The position numbers were made by a program, and so were the translations under genes. Source: Neorhizobium huautlense (GTDB lineage: Bacteria; Pseudomonadota; Alphaproteobacteria; Rhizobiales; Rhizobiaceae). Taken from it: DNA of 64,000 nt. Positions 1 to 6,765 of this stretch are shown one piece after another. The DNA lies in contig NZ_JAUSRF010000001.1 in the NCBI RefSeq assembly GCF_030811685.1, positions 186,001 to 250,000 of the forward strand. Reading direction: 5' to 3'. Numbering within the stretch: position 1 is the first letter of the stretch; the number at the start of each line of letters is the position of its first letter. Under the pieces are notes generated by a model. The model was not told where the DNA came from, did no database searches, and was given only the letters and a program-made list of their open reading frames with translations.

Positions 1-591
1 TACGCGGAAATGACCCGCGCCAGGGACAAACTCGATGCCGTCGGCGGTGACGATGCCGTGGCGCAGATCGAAGCCAGGCGGCGCACGGTCCTTCTCGAAA
101 TCGAGGATGCGGCGACACGTTACCTGACGCTCAGGACCGGCATTCTCGCTGCCGAACAGGCACTGCATATCTACCGGGAAAAACATCGCAGCTCGATGAT
201 GAACCGCGCCTCGGAAGCCTTCAGCCTGATCACCGGCGGCAATTATTCCGGGCTGACGACACAGATCGACGGCAGCAGCGAAATCCTGATCGGCGTGGGG
301 CGCGACGGCGGATCGAAACTGGCCAAGGAGATGTCCACCGGCACGCAATTCCAGCTTTATCTGGCGCTGCGGCTGGCGGGTTATGAGGAATTCGCGGCGG
401 TGCGCCCTTCCGTTCCGTTCATCGCTGACGACATCATGGAAAGTTTTGACGACCAGCGCTCGGAAGAGGTTTTTCGCCTGTTGGGCGAGATGTCGAAGGT
501 CGGTCAGGTGATCTACCTCACCCACCACAGGCACCTATGCGACATTGCAAAAACTGTTGTGCCGCAAGTAAAGATCCACCAACTGCCGTGA
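1..591 (+). CDS. YhaN-like SMC/AAA ATPase, C-terminal part (truncated by window start)
   Basis: The reading frame is open from base 1, so the gene begins outside the window; the first in-frame ATG at 10 is internal. What remains is about 196 residues: an alpha-helical, charged stretch (end of a coiled coil) followed by the C-terminal ATPase lobe. Visible are the signature-like STGTQFQLYLALRLA, a Walker B-like stretch ending PFIADDIMESFDD, and the switch-histidine segment QVIYLTHHRHL. This order is typical of the C-terminus of YhaN/RecF/SMC-like ATPases, often paired with an SbcD-like nuclease. A role in DNA-end processing is inferred from the family; the partner gene would lie upstream of the window. 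Confidence 0.75.
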   Translation, partial: YAEMTRARDKLDAVGGDDAVAQIEARRRTVLLEIEDAATRYLTLRTGILAAEQALHIYREKHRSSMMNRASEAFSLITGGNYSGLTTQIDGSSEILIGVGRDGGSKLAKEMSTGTQFQLYLALRLAGYEEFAAVRPSVPFIADDIMESFDDQRSEEVFRLLGEMSKVGQVIYLTHHRHLCDIAKTVVPQVKIHQLP

Positions 592-1006
592 TGGAGTCTG
601 CGTGACCTGAAAGATGCCGTCGCGTGCTTCCAAACGGCATGAGGTGGCCTCATCGATCGGTTTCGGCGCGTCAAAACCGCACGCCGAATGCCCTGCTTCG
701 CGCAAGTATCACAACCATCGAAAACCCCTATGGGGCAGTGACTTACGGCCAATCACCAGCAAGTAAGACCGCATCCATAACCCATCCGTGATTACGTCAA
801 ATGGGATTTTTTTATGGACACATTTCTTATAGCGCCCTACATAGATCTCGTCTTCGACATATTTCCTGATCGACGGATCGGAAAATCCCACGGCATGCGC
901 GGAATTACTTTCCGGGCCCTTGCGGATGTACATGACGTATATTCGAACGGTCAGAATTTCTGCTGGGAAATTCACACGCGGATGCGATAAAGAAACACAT
1001 AAAACT
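592..1006. other. intergenic region with no firmly supported gene
   Basis: This AT-richer stretch lies between the ATPase gene and the proV leader. A minus-strand frame at 709-933 is listed separately as a doubtful small ORF. No RNA gene was recognised. The promoter of the betaine operon should lie in the distal part, but no convincing -35/-10 pair was picked out by eye. Confidence 0.5.
709..933 (-). CDS. doubtful small hypothetical protein
   Basis: A 74-codon frame starts at an ATG ending at base 933 (MYIRKGPESNSAHAV...). Its composition is balanced, with aromatic and aliphatic residues, unlike the Arg/Pro/Ala-rich shadow frames nearby, and local GC is lower than in flanking genes. No Shine-Dalgarno sequence is visible upstream and no family is recognised. 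The frame runs on upstream, antisense to proV, but that extension looks like a shadow. It may be a decayed gene remnant or chance. Confidence 0.25.
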   Translation of the reverse strand: MYIRKGPESNSAHAVGFSDPSIRKYVEDEIYVGRYKKCVHKKIPFDVITDGLWMRSYLLVIGRKSLPHRGFRWL

Positions 1007-1039
1007 TCCGGAAAGGCTAGCGCAGCTGTCCTTTCCGGA
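1007..1039 (+). promoter_or_regulatory. leader hairpin upstream of proV operon
   Basis: A perfect 10-bp inverted repeat, TCCGGAAAGG (1007-1016) and CCTTTCCGGA (1030-1039), encloses a 13-base loop. The 3' arm ends about 12 bases before the AAGGAG ribosome site of the leader ORF. No T-run follows, so it is not a simple terminator; an mRNA-stability or translational control element is more likely. Confidence 0.55.
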
Positions 1040-1058
1040 GGATTTATCAGCAAGGAGT

Positions 1059-1109
1059 ATGTCCGCGCTATCGAGCCCGGGCCCAAGATTGTATGGCTTT
1101 TACAACTGA
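1059..1109 (+). CDS. possible 16-residue leader peptide overlapping proV start
   Basis: ATG at 1059 is preceded by a good AAGGAG (1052-1057, though with short spacing) and opens a 16-codon frame, MSALSSPGPRLYGFYN, that stops at 1107-1109. It overlaps the proV start at 1093 in another frame by 17 bases. The proV ATG itself lacks a clear Shine-Dalgarno sequence, so coupling of proV translation to this short ORF is plausible. There is no run of a single amino acid that would suggest classical attenuation. Existence as a translated peptide is inference. Confidence 0.35.
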   Translation: MSALSSPGPRLYGFYN

Positions 1110-2325
1110 AAATGACGCGTCGGCTGAGCCGGCTTCGACCAAGATCAGTATCAACAATGTCTTCAAGATATTCGGCGAGCGCCCCGACAAGGCGCTGGAC
1201 ATGGTCCGCGCCGGCAAGACGAAATCCGAAATTCACGCCCAGACCGGCTGTTCGGTGGGCGTCAACAATGCCACATTCGACATCAAGGCCGGCGAAATCT
1301 TCGTCATCATGGGCCTGTCGGGATCCGGCAAATCCACCCTTCTTCGCCTCTTGAACCGCCTGATCGAACCGACCTCGGGCTCCATCGAAATCGATGGCAA
1401 GGACATCACCAAGATGTCGCGCAAGGAACTGATCGACGTGCGCCGCCGCGAGATCAGCATGGTGTTCCAGTCCTTTGCGCTTCTGCCAAACCGAAGCGTT
1501 CTCAACAACGCTGCTTTCGGCCTTGAAGTTGCCGGAATGAGCGAAACCGAGCGCAAGGAAAAGGCGATGGCAGCGCTGAAGGCCGTGGGCCTCGACGGTT
1601 ATGCCGACAGCAAGCCGGATCAGCTGTCCGGCGGCATGAAGCAGCGTGTCGGCCTTGCCAGAGCGCTGGCCAGCGAACCGACCGTTCTGCTGATGGACGA
1701 AGCGTTTTCCGCGCTCGACCCGCTGATCCGCACGGAAATGCAGGACGAACTGGTGCGCCTGCAATCCGAACAAAGCCGCACGATCGTCTTCGTCAGCCAC
1801 GACCTCGACGAGGCCATGCGTATCGGCGACCGCATCTGCATCATGCAGAACGGCAATGTCGTGCAGGTGGGCACCCCGGACGAAATCGTCATGAGCCCGG
1901 CCAATGACTACGTCCGCTCGTTCTTCCGCAATGTCGATGTGTCTCAGGTCTTCAAGGCCGGCGATGTGGCCCGCAAGACGCAGATCACCATCATCGAGCG
2001 TCAGGGCACGACGGCTGCTGCCGCTCTTGAGCGGATGAAGAATTTCGACCGCGAATACGCGATCATTCTGGGCCGCGACAAGACCTATCACGGCGTCGTC
2101 AGCCAGACGTCGCTGGTCGAAAAGATGCGCGAAAAGGTGGCGGATCCTTACCGTGGCGCCTTCCTCTCCGAGATCGAGCCGATCGCAGCCGACGAGTCGC
2201 TGTCGAACGTGCTTGGAAAGGTGGCGGCCAGCCCCTGGCCCGTGCCTGTCATCGACGAGAACAAGCGGTATGTCGGCTCCATCAGCAAATCGATGCTGCT
2301 CGAAACACTCGATCGCGCATCCTGA
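1093..2325 (+). CDS. proV: glycine betaine/choline-type ABC transporter ATP-binding protein (ProV-like)
   Basis: 410 residues. This is the cytoplasmic ATPase of a quaternary-amine importer. Walker A GLSGSGKST is at residues 74-82, the Q-loop near 126 (VFQSF), signature LSGGM at 178-182 and Walker B LLMDEA at about 199-204, followed by the switch His in VFVSHD. The C-terminal 120 residues match the CBS-type regulatory tail of ProV/OpuAA proteins, which senses ionic strength in characterised members. The N-terminal 60 residues include the family's typical ALDMVRAGKTKSEI stretch. It is first in an operon with proW and two proX-like genes. The start lacks a good ribosome site and overlaps a short leader ORF. 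Betaine versus choline specificity cannot be told from this subunit. Confidence 0.92.
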   Translation: MAFTTENDASAEPASTKISINNVFKIFGERPDKALDMVRAGKTKSEIHAQTGCSVGVNNATFDIKAGEIFVIMGLSGSGKSTLLRLLNRLIEPTSGSIEIDGKDITKMSRKELIDVRRREISMVFQSFALLPNRSVLNNAAFGLEVAGMSETERKEKAMAALKAVGLDGYADSKPDQLSGGMKQRVGLARALASEPTVLLMDEAFSALDPLIRTEMQDELVRLQSEQSRTIVFVSHDLDEAMRIGDRICIMQNGNVVQVGTPDEIVMSPANDYVRSFFRNVDVSQVFKAGDVARKTQITIIERQGTTAAAALERMKNFDREYAIILGRDKTYHGVVSQTSLVEKMREKVADPYRGAFLSEIEPIAADESLSNVLGKVAASPWPVPVIDENKRYVGSISKSMLLETLDRAS

Positions 2326-2377
2326 TCACGCCGCAACGTCGCCTTTTCCTTTAACCGGCCCATAACCGGAGACAGAC

Positions 2378-3259
2378 ATGAATTTCGATATTGGTGACGG
2401 CGTCGATACAGCCGTCAATTACGTCCTCGACAACTTTTCGCCCGCTCTGGATTTCATCGCAGCCATGATCGGCTTCGTGACGGGCGGCATCCAGAACATC
2501 CTCCTCGCGATCCCCATGCCGGTCGGTATCGCCATCTTCGTGGCGCTGTCGCTGTGGCGTGTCAGCTTCGGCTTCGGCATACTCACCGGTGTTGCCCTTT
2601 GGCTGGTCAGCCATATGGGCCTGTGGGGCGCCATGATGGAAACGCTGGCGCTGGTGATTGCCTCGACACTGATGGCAATCATCATCGGCCTGCCGCTCGG
2701 CATTGCCATGGCACGCAAGGACAGCGTTGCGGCGATCGTGCGCCCGATCCTCGACCTCATGCAGACCATGCCGGCCTTCGTCTACCTCATCCCGGCCGCC
2801 ATGTTCTTCGGTCTCGGTGCCGTGCCGGGTGCGATCGCAACCGTCATCTTCGCCATGCCGCCGGTCGTGCGCCTCACCAATCTCGGCATCCGGCAGGTGC
2901 ATGAGGAATTCATCGAGGCCGGCAACGCATTCGGCTGCACCTCGACGCAGCTGCTGTTCAAGGTGCAGCTGCCCAACGCCATGCCTTCGATCATGGCCGG
3001 CATCAACCAGACGATCATGCTGTCGCTGTCGATGGTGGTGATTGCCTCGATGATCGGTGCCGGCGGCATCGGCAATACGGTTCTGACCGGTATCCAGCGT
3101 CTCGACGTCGGCACCGGTTTCGAAGGCGGCCTCGCCGTCGTCATTCTGGCGGTCATCCTCGACCGTATCACCCAGAGCCTCGGAAAGCCGCGCGCCGCCT
3201 TCTGGTCCGTGCTTTTCAAGAAGACCGAGCGCGAGAAACTGGCGACGGCAAACGCCTGA
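2378..3259 (+). CDS. proW: glycine betaine/choline-type ABC transporter permease (ProW-like)
   Basis: 293 residues, an integral inner-membrane protein. The N-terminal part is short and amphipathic, followed by about six hydrophobic segments. The EAA-type loop that contacts the ATPase is visible around EEFIEAGNAFGCTSTQLLFKVQLP. The sequence MPAFVYLIPAAMFFGLGAVPGAIAT is typical of ProW/OpuAB. It lies 52 bases after proV and 67 bases before the first binding-protein gene, consistent with one transcript. Nothing is truncated. Confidence 0.92.
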   Translation: MNFDIGDGVDTAVNYVLDNFSPALDFIAAMIGFVTGGIQNILLAIPMPVGIAIFVALSLWRVSFGFGILTGVALWLVSHMGLWGAMMETLALVIASTLMAIIIGLPLGIAMARKDSVAAIVRPILDLMQTMPAFVYLIPAAMFFGLGAVPGAIATVIFAMPPVVRLTNLGIRQVHEEFIEAGNAFGCTSTQLLFKVQLPNAMPSIMAGINQTIMLSLSMVVIASMIGAGGIGNTVLTGIQRLDVGTGFEGGLAVVILAVILDRITQSLGKPRAAFWSVLFKKTEREKLATANA

Positions 3260-3326
3260 GCCAGCCACGCGCCACCCATGCGGGTGCTGAACCCGCGATC
3301 ACTGAAACTCCCATCAAGGAGACCAC

Positions 3327-4229
3327 ATGTTGAAGAACATTTTCACGACCGGCACCACCCGCCGTGCCACACTTGGTGCAACGCTCGGCCTTGCAGCCGC
3401 ACTCGTTGCCGGCTCCGCTTTTCCGACCATGGCGCAGGACGTCAAGCCGGTGAAGATCGGCTGGTCCGCCTGGTCCGACGCCGAATTCGTCACCAAGCTT
3501 GCGGCCAAGGTGATCACGGATGAACTCGGTGGCAAGGTGGATCTGGTTCAGACCGACGTGGCGCCGCTCTATCAGGGCGTTAGCCGTGGCGATGTCGATT
3601 TCATGATGATGAACTGGATGCCGGCAACCCATGCCGACTATTTCGACAAGGTGAAGGACCGCGTCGAGACGCTCGGCACGGTTTACGATGGCGCCAAGCT
3701 CGGCTGGGTGGTTCCGACCTATATCCCGGAAAGCGAGATCGCTTCGATCGAGGACCTCAAGAAGCCAGAGGTTCAGGAAAAGCTTGCCAAGACCATTCAG
3801 GGCATCGATCCGGGTGCCGGCCTGACGCGTCTTTCGCAGCAGGCGGTGAAGGATTACGGGCTCGACGACTACAAGCTGCAGATTTCCAGTGAGGCCGGCA
3901 TGCTGACCACGGTCGATCGCGCCTATCGCGGCGAAAAGTGGTTCGTCGCCACCTCGTGGAGCCCCCACTGGATGTTCGGCAAGCACAAGCTGCGTTACCT
4001 CGAAGACCCCAAGAAGTCTCTCGGTGATGCCGAAGTCGTCAACATCATCGCCACCAAGGGTTTCAAGGACGAAAACCCGAAGGTTGCCGGCTTCCTGTCG
4101 CGCATGAAGCTGCCGCTGGCCGATCTCGAGGCTGCGATGTTCAACGCCCAGGAAACCTCCTACGACGAGGCCGTGACCAAGTACATCGCCGATCACCCGG
4201 ACCAGATCAAAACCTGGGTCGGCGAATAA
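3327..4229 (+). CDS. periplasmic betaine/choline-type binding protein 1 (ProX/OpuAC-like)
   Basis: 300 residues. A signal peptide occupies about residues 1-36 with a cleavage-like TMAQD; the TTRRATLG stretch could allow Tat export but also fits Sec. The mature part is an OpuAC-type fold with many Trp residues (GWSAWSD, MNWMPATHAD, SWSPHWMF), which in this family form the aromatic cage that holds a quaternary ammonium group. A ribosome site (AAGGAG, 3316-3321) precedes ATG 3327. It is about 70 percent identical by eye to the next gene, so the two arose by duplication. The ligand (betaine, choline or proline betaine) is not determined. Confidence 0.88.
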   Translation: MLKNIFTTGTTRRATLGATLGLAAALVAGSAFPTMAQDVKPVKIGWSAWSDAEFVTKLAAKVITDELGGKVDLVQTDVAPLYQGVSRGDVDFMMMNWMPATHADYFDKVKDRVETLGTVYDGAKLGWVVPTYIPESEIASIEDLKKPEVQEKLAKTIQGIDPGAGLTRLSQQAVKDYGLDDYKLQISSEAGMLTTVDRAYRGEKWFVATSWSPHWMFGKHKLRYLEDPKKSLGDAEVVNIIATKGFKDENPKVAGFLSRMKLPLADLEAAMFNAQETSYDEAVTKYIADHPDQIKTWVGE

Positions 4230-4245
4230 GCCTGACAGCCCCTTT

Positions 4246-4274
4246 CACGACCGTGCCGCAGCGGTGCGGTCGTG
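4246..4274 (+). promoter_or_regulatory. hairpin between the two binding-protein genes
   Basis: CACGACCG (4246-4253) pairs with CGGTCGTG (4267-4274), and pairing extends inward with wobble pairs. It lies 17 bases after the first binding-protein stop and has no T-run, so it may protect the upstream mRNA or cause partial termination before the second copy. Confidence 0.5.
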
Positions 4275-4293
4275 AAGCTCAGATGACGACCGT

Positions 4294-4336
4294 CACCTCG
4301 CCTCCGCACACTCCACGGATTGTCAGAGGCGAGGTG
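4294..4336 (+). repeat. second inverted repeat in the same gap
   Basis: CACCTCGCCTC (4294-4304) and GAGGCGAGGTG (4326-4336) form a perfect 11-bp stem with a 21-base loop, ending 20 bases before the ribosome site of the second binding-protein gene. With the hairpin just upstream it makes the 139-base gap strongly structured. Confidence 0.5.
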
Positions 4337-4368
4337 GGCGACGACTGACCTCCCCCAAGGAGACCATA

Positions 4369-5262
4369 TTGCTGAAGACCTTTACCCGCCGCACGACGCT
4401 CGGCGCCACTCTTGGCCTCGCCGCAGCACTTCTGACCACATCCGCCCTGCCGACCATGGCGCAAGATGCGCAGACCGTGAAACTTGGCTACGCACCGTGG
4501 TCCGACGCCGAATTCGTGACCAAGCTTGCCGCCAAGGTGATCACCGACAAGCTCGGCCAGAAGGTCGAACTGATGCAGACCGACGTCGCACCGCTCTTCC
4601 AGGGCGTCAGCCGCGGCGATCTCGATGCCATCCTGATGGCATGGCTGCCGGTGACGCATGCCGACTATTACGGCAAGGTCAAGGACCGGGTCGAGACGCT
4701 CGGCACCATCTATGAAGGCGCAAGACAGGGCTGGGTCGTTCCGGCCTATGTTCCCGAAAGCGCGATCGCCTCGTTCGAGGATCTGAAGAAGCCCGAAGTG
4801 CAGGAAAAGCTGGCCGGCAAGGTGCAGGGCACCGAACCCGGTGCGGGCCTGACCCGCATGTCGCAGCAGGCGCTGAAGGATTACGGGCTCGACGATTACA
4901 CGCTGCAGATTTCCAGCGAGGCCGGCATGCTGTCGGCGATCGATCGCGCCTATCGCAACGAAAAATGGTTCGTGGCGACGGCCTGGAGCCCGCACTGGAT
5001 GTTCGGCAAATACAAGATGCGTTACATCGACGACCCCAAAAAGGCGATCGGCGGGTCCGAACACGTGGACATTCTCTCGCGCAAGGATTTCAAGACCGAC
5101 AACCCCAGGGTCGCGGATTTCCTGTCACGCATGAAACTGCCGATCGCTGACCTCGAGGCCGGCATGTCCGATGCGCAGGAAACCTCCTACGACGCGGCAG
5201 TGACGAAATATATCGAAAGCCACCCGGACCAGATCAAAAACTGGGTCGGCGAAGAAGGCTAA
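4369..5262 (+). CDS. periplasmic betaine/choline-type binding protein 2 (ProX/OpuAC-like paralogue)
   Basis: 297 residues. The start is TTG at 4369, chosen because AAGGAGA lies 6 bases upstream and because the protein then aligns from MLKTFTRRTTLGATLG with its neighbour's MLKNIFTTGTTRRATLG. A signal peptide runs to about residue 32 (TMAQD). The aromatic ligand-cage residues are largely kept (GYAPWSD, AWLPVTHAD, AWSPHWMF), but NWMP of copy 1 is AWLP here, so one Trp remains while the neighbouring residues change. That substitution next to the cage could shift ligand preference. The TTG start and the hairpins before it suggest lower expression than copy 1. Confidence 0.86.
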   Translation: MLKTFTRRTTLGATLGLAAALLTTSALPTMAQDAQTVKLGYAPWSDAEFVTKLAAKVITDKLGQKVELMQTDVAPLFQGVSRGDLDAILMAWLPVTHADYYGKVKDRVETLGTIYEGARQGWVVPAYVPESAIASFEDLKKPEVQEKLAGKVQGTEPGAGLTRMSQQALKDYGLDDYTLQISSEAGMLSAIDRAYRNEKWFVATAWSPHWMFGKYKMRYIDDPKKAIGGSEHVDILSRKDFKTDNPRVADFLSRMKLPIADLEAGMSDAQETSYDAAVTKYIESHPDQIKNWVGEEG

Positions 5263-5290
5263 ATTCGCATTCGATAATTTTCTCAACAAG

Positions 5291-5316
5291 GGCTTTGCCG
5301 GATTTCCGGCAAAGCC
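5291..5316 (+). terminator. hairpin closing the proVWXX operon
   Basis: GGCTTTGCCGG (5291-5301) pairs perfectly with CCGGCAAAGCC (5306-5316) across an ATTT loop, 29 bases after the stop of the second binding-protein gene. The following bases are TATCTGAC, so the T-tract is poor, but position and stem strength support a terminator. Confidence 0.65.
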
Positions 5317-5362
5317 TATCTGACAATCCTTGGCGGCGTTGGGCTGCCGACGGGAGTGCCTG

Positions 5363-5620
5363 ATGCACCGAGACCAGATAGAACCGGATTTTTCCGCCGA
5401 CGACACGATTGGCGGCCGCATTTCGCTTGCCCGCGACGCCATCGACCTCACCGTGGATGAAGCCGCAGACTTCATCACCGTGTCTTCCGATACATGGACG
5501 TCTTGGGAAAACGACCGCGCCGAACCGCTGGCCAATCGCCTGCCGCTGATCGCGCGCCTGCTGGAGGTCAGCCTTTCATGGCTTCTGACCGGACGGGGTG
5601 ACGGGCCGCGCTGGGCGTGA
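5363..5620 (+). CDS. small helix-turn-helix (XRE-type) protein
   Basis: 85 residues. ATG 5363 is preferred over an upstream TTG at 5330 because CGGGAG lies 6-7 bases before it. Residues about 22-75 (GGRISLARDAIDLTVDEAADFITVSSDTWTSWE...) match the Cro/CI-type HTH pattern: a helix with RLxxAR-like spacing, a T/V-rich turn, and the W-x-x-W-E-N motif in which recognition and following helices meet. It lacks any effector domain. It is probably a DNA-binding regulator; the target is unknown. It could be a stand-alone gene or the distal partner of the operon upstream, although a hairpin separates them. Confidence 0.65.
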   Translation: MHRDQIEPDFSADDTIGGRISLARDAIDLTVDEAADFITVSSDTWTSWENDRAEPLANRLPLIARLLEVSLSWLLTGRGDGPRWA

Positions 5621-5669
5621 CATGCGTTGAGGGATAGGCATAGTCATCCCTTGGCGATCCTTGATTTTC

Positions 5670-5697
5670 AAAAAACGCCCGCTTTTTTTTGCGGGTT
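5670..5697 (-). terminator. minus-strand rho-independent terminator
   Basis: Read on the minus strand, CCCGC, an 8-A loop and GCGGG (plus positions 5678-5682 and 5691-5695) are followed by CGTTTTTTG. This is a short but standard terminator. It would end transcripts running from ccdAB through the non-coding stretch, or a separate minus-strand RNA. Confidence 0.6.
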
Positions 5698-5704
5698 ATG
5701 CGGT

Positions 5705-5762
5705 CGGGGCACTGAAAGCTGCCTCGTAATTTAGTTTATAATTGACACCTCTCAGTGCCCCG
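5705..5762. repeat. perfect 11-bp inverted repeat with AT-rich centre
   Basis: CGGGGCACTGA (5705-5715) and TCAGTGCCCCG (5752-5762) are exact inverse copies 36 bases apart; the spacer contains TAATTTAGTTTATAATTGAC. It could fold as a long stem in RNA or be a remnant of a tiny mobile element; no target-site duplication was seen. Confidence 0.55.
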
Positions 5763-6127
5763 TTCGACGGTTTTTGCCCGCGACTTCGGTTCCTCTGCGA
5801 AAGCCATCCCGGTTGTTGCCAACCGACTGGCGATCATGTGTGCCGCACAGGCACGCCCGGCGCGCTTCTTTCGGGCCTCAGAGGCATTGCGAGGTTTTAA
5901 CGCTCCCAACACCTCCCCCGTGTCGCCGGAGGAGAACCAGTTTCCGCGAACCCTGTTGCTGGAGACTTACGTCGTTTCTCCAACACCAGCGCCGGCTCCA
6001 ACTCGCCAGGACGCCTCCCGGTGTATCCACGATGGAACGCAACCATTATGCGCGCGGTTTTGAGAGGGTGGACGAAATTGCGTGAAATATTTTTTGGCGC
6101 AACTTTTTCTGGTAGCGTTTGAAAAAA

Positions 6128-6427
6128 TCAGAAGCCTTGGAAGAGGAAATCGGTAGCGGCGATCAATTCGTCCCGCAGAACCGAAAAATCTGCGACCGGA
6201 TCACCAATCAGCTGCCGTGGGACAGATGACAGGGACGGGATGACAACGACATAAGCGCGCCCGTCAATGTCAAGAACCGGGCTTAACCGAACGAAGGGGC
6301 GACCAATCCGCTCGAGAGGCAGAACTGGCGCGACAACACGGGTTTCAAGGCTATCCAGAAAATCCGCCTGCAGGTCCATCACCAGACCATCGCCACTTTT
6401 CAAGCGATGGACATGAAAACGGGCCAT
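6128..6427 (-). CDS. ccdB: CcdB-family toxin
   Basis: 99 residues. CcdB proteins poison DNA gyrase by binding GyrA. The length, the N-terminal RFHVHRLKSG and the central PVLPLERIGRPFVRLSPVLDIDGRAYVVVIP match the family's beta-barrel core. The extreme C-terminus is FLFQGF, whereas the F-plasmid toxin ends in Trp-Gly-Ile, a region known to matter for gyrase poisoning; activity should not be taken for granted. The ATG overlaps the stop of the antitoxin gene as ATGA, so the two are translationally coupled. Confidence 0.85.
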   Translation of the reverse strand: MARFHVHRLKSGDGLVMDLQADFLDSLETRVVAPVLPLERIGRPFVRLSPVLDIDGRAYVVVIPSLSSVPRQLIGDPVADFSVLRDELIAATDFLFQGF

Positions 6428-6657
6428 CAGAACTGCCGGTACTTTGCCAACGGCAAACCATTCTTTTCGACGTCGTCGTTATACGCTTTTATCGCCTCGG
6501 CATTTTCCAGCCGCCAGCGCCGCTCGCGCTCGGCCTTCACTGCCGCCGCAAGACCCGTTTCCGCAACACGCGAAACATCGATATCGAGATCACGCGCATC
6601 CGACAGAAGCGTGGCATCGACTGAAACACTGGCTTGCTTTCGGGCCTCGGAAGACAT
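6427..6657 (-). CDS. ccdA: CcdA-family antitoxin
   Basis: 76 residues, starting at the ATG ending at 6657 because GGAGA lies about 8 bases upstream; a longer frame to 6708 has no good ribosome site. The N-terminal half (SVSVDATLLSDARDLDIDVSR) fits the ribbon-helix-helix DNA-binding and dimerisation region of CcdA, which also represses the operon. The C-terminal half (RWRLENAEAIKAYNDDVEKNGLPL) is the segment that in CcdA wraps the toxin. It precedes and overlaps ccdB. The intact pair lies on what appears to be a chromosome rather than a plasmid maintenance region. Confidence 0.85.
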   Translation of the reverse strand: MSSEARKQASVSVDATLLSDARDLDIDVSRVAETGLAAAVKAERERRWRLENAEAIKAYNDDVEKNGLPLAKYRQF

Positions 6658-6718
6658 TGCGATCTCCATCGTCTGTACCGATTGTAAACTCTCGCGCGTC
6701 AAAAACAACCATATGAAA

Positions 6719-6740
6719 AGCCGGGGCGCGAACCCCGGCT
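6719..6740 (-). terminator. terminator of the kdu/kdg operon
   Basis: On the minus strand AGCCGGGG, a 6-base loop TTCGCG and CCCCGGCT are followed by TTTCAT, 26 bases after the stop of the last operon gene. The stem extends by one A-T pair. It separates the operon from ccdAB, which reads the same way. Confidence 0.75.
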
Positions 6741-6765
6741 TCGTTCATTTCATGCCTGACTAAAA

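Larger units (their letters stand above)
5621..6127. other. 500-base structured non-coding stretch
   Basis: No frame here looks coding: candidate frames are short, rich in Arg, Pro and Ser, and lack ribosome sites. The stretch holds a minus-strand terminator-like hairpin (5676-5695), a perfect 11-bp inverted repeat with an AT-rich centre (5705-5762), pyrimidine tracts such as CTCCCAACACCTCCCCC (5907-5923) that resemble anti-Shine-Dalgarno sequences in the plus sense, and a weak plus-strand stem TTGCG/CGCAA followed by CTTTTTC (6078-6108). It may encode a small RNA on either strand; nothing was matched to a known family. Confidence 0.35.

Noticed and set aside
513..752. A 79-codon minus-strand frame near the end of the YhaN-like gene
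   Set aside because: It overlaps the ATPase gene antisense, is Arg/Trp/Cys-rich and has no ribosome site.
5755..6085. Two overlapping plus-strand frames of about 100 codons in the gap before ccdB
   Set aside because: No ribosome sites, biased composition (Arg, Pro, Ser) and internal inverted repeats suggest non-coding DNA.
5700..6127. Possible tmRNA, RNase P RNA or SRP RNA in the structured gap
   Set aside because: I looked for the tag-coding stretch, the RNase P core and the SRP tetraloop region on both strands and found none.
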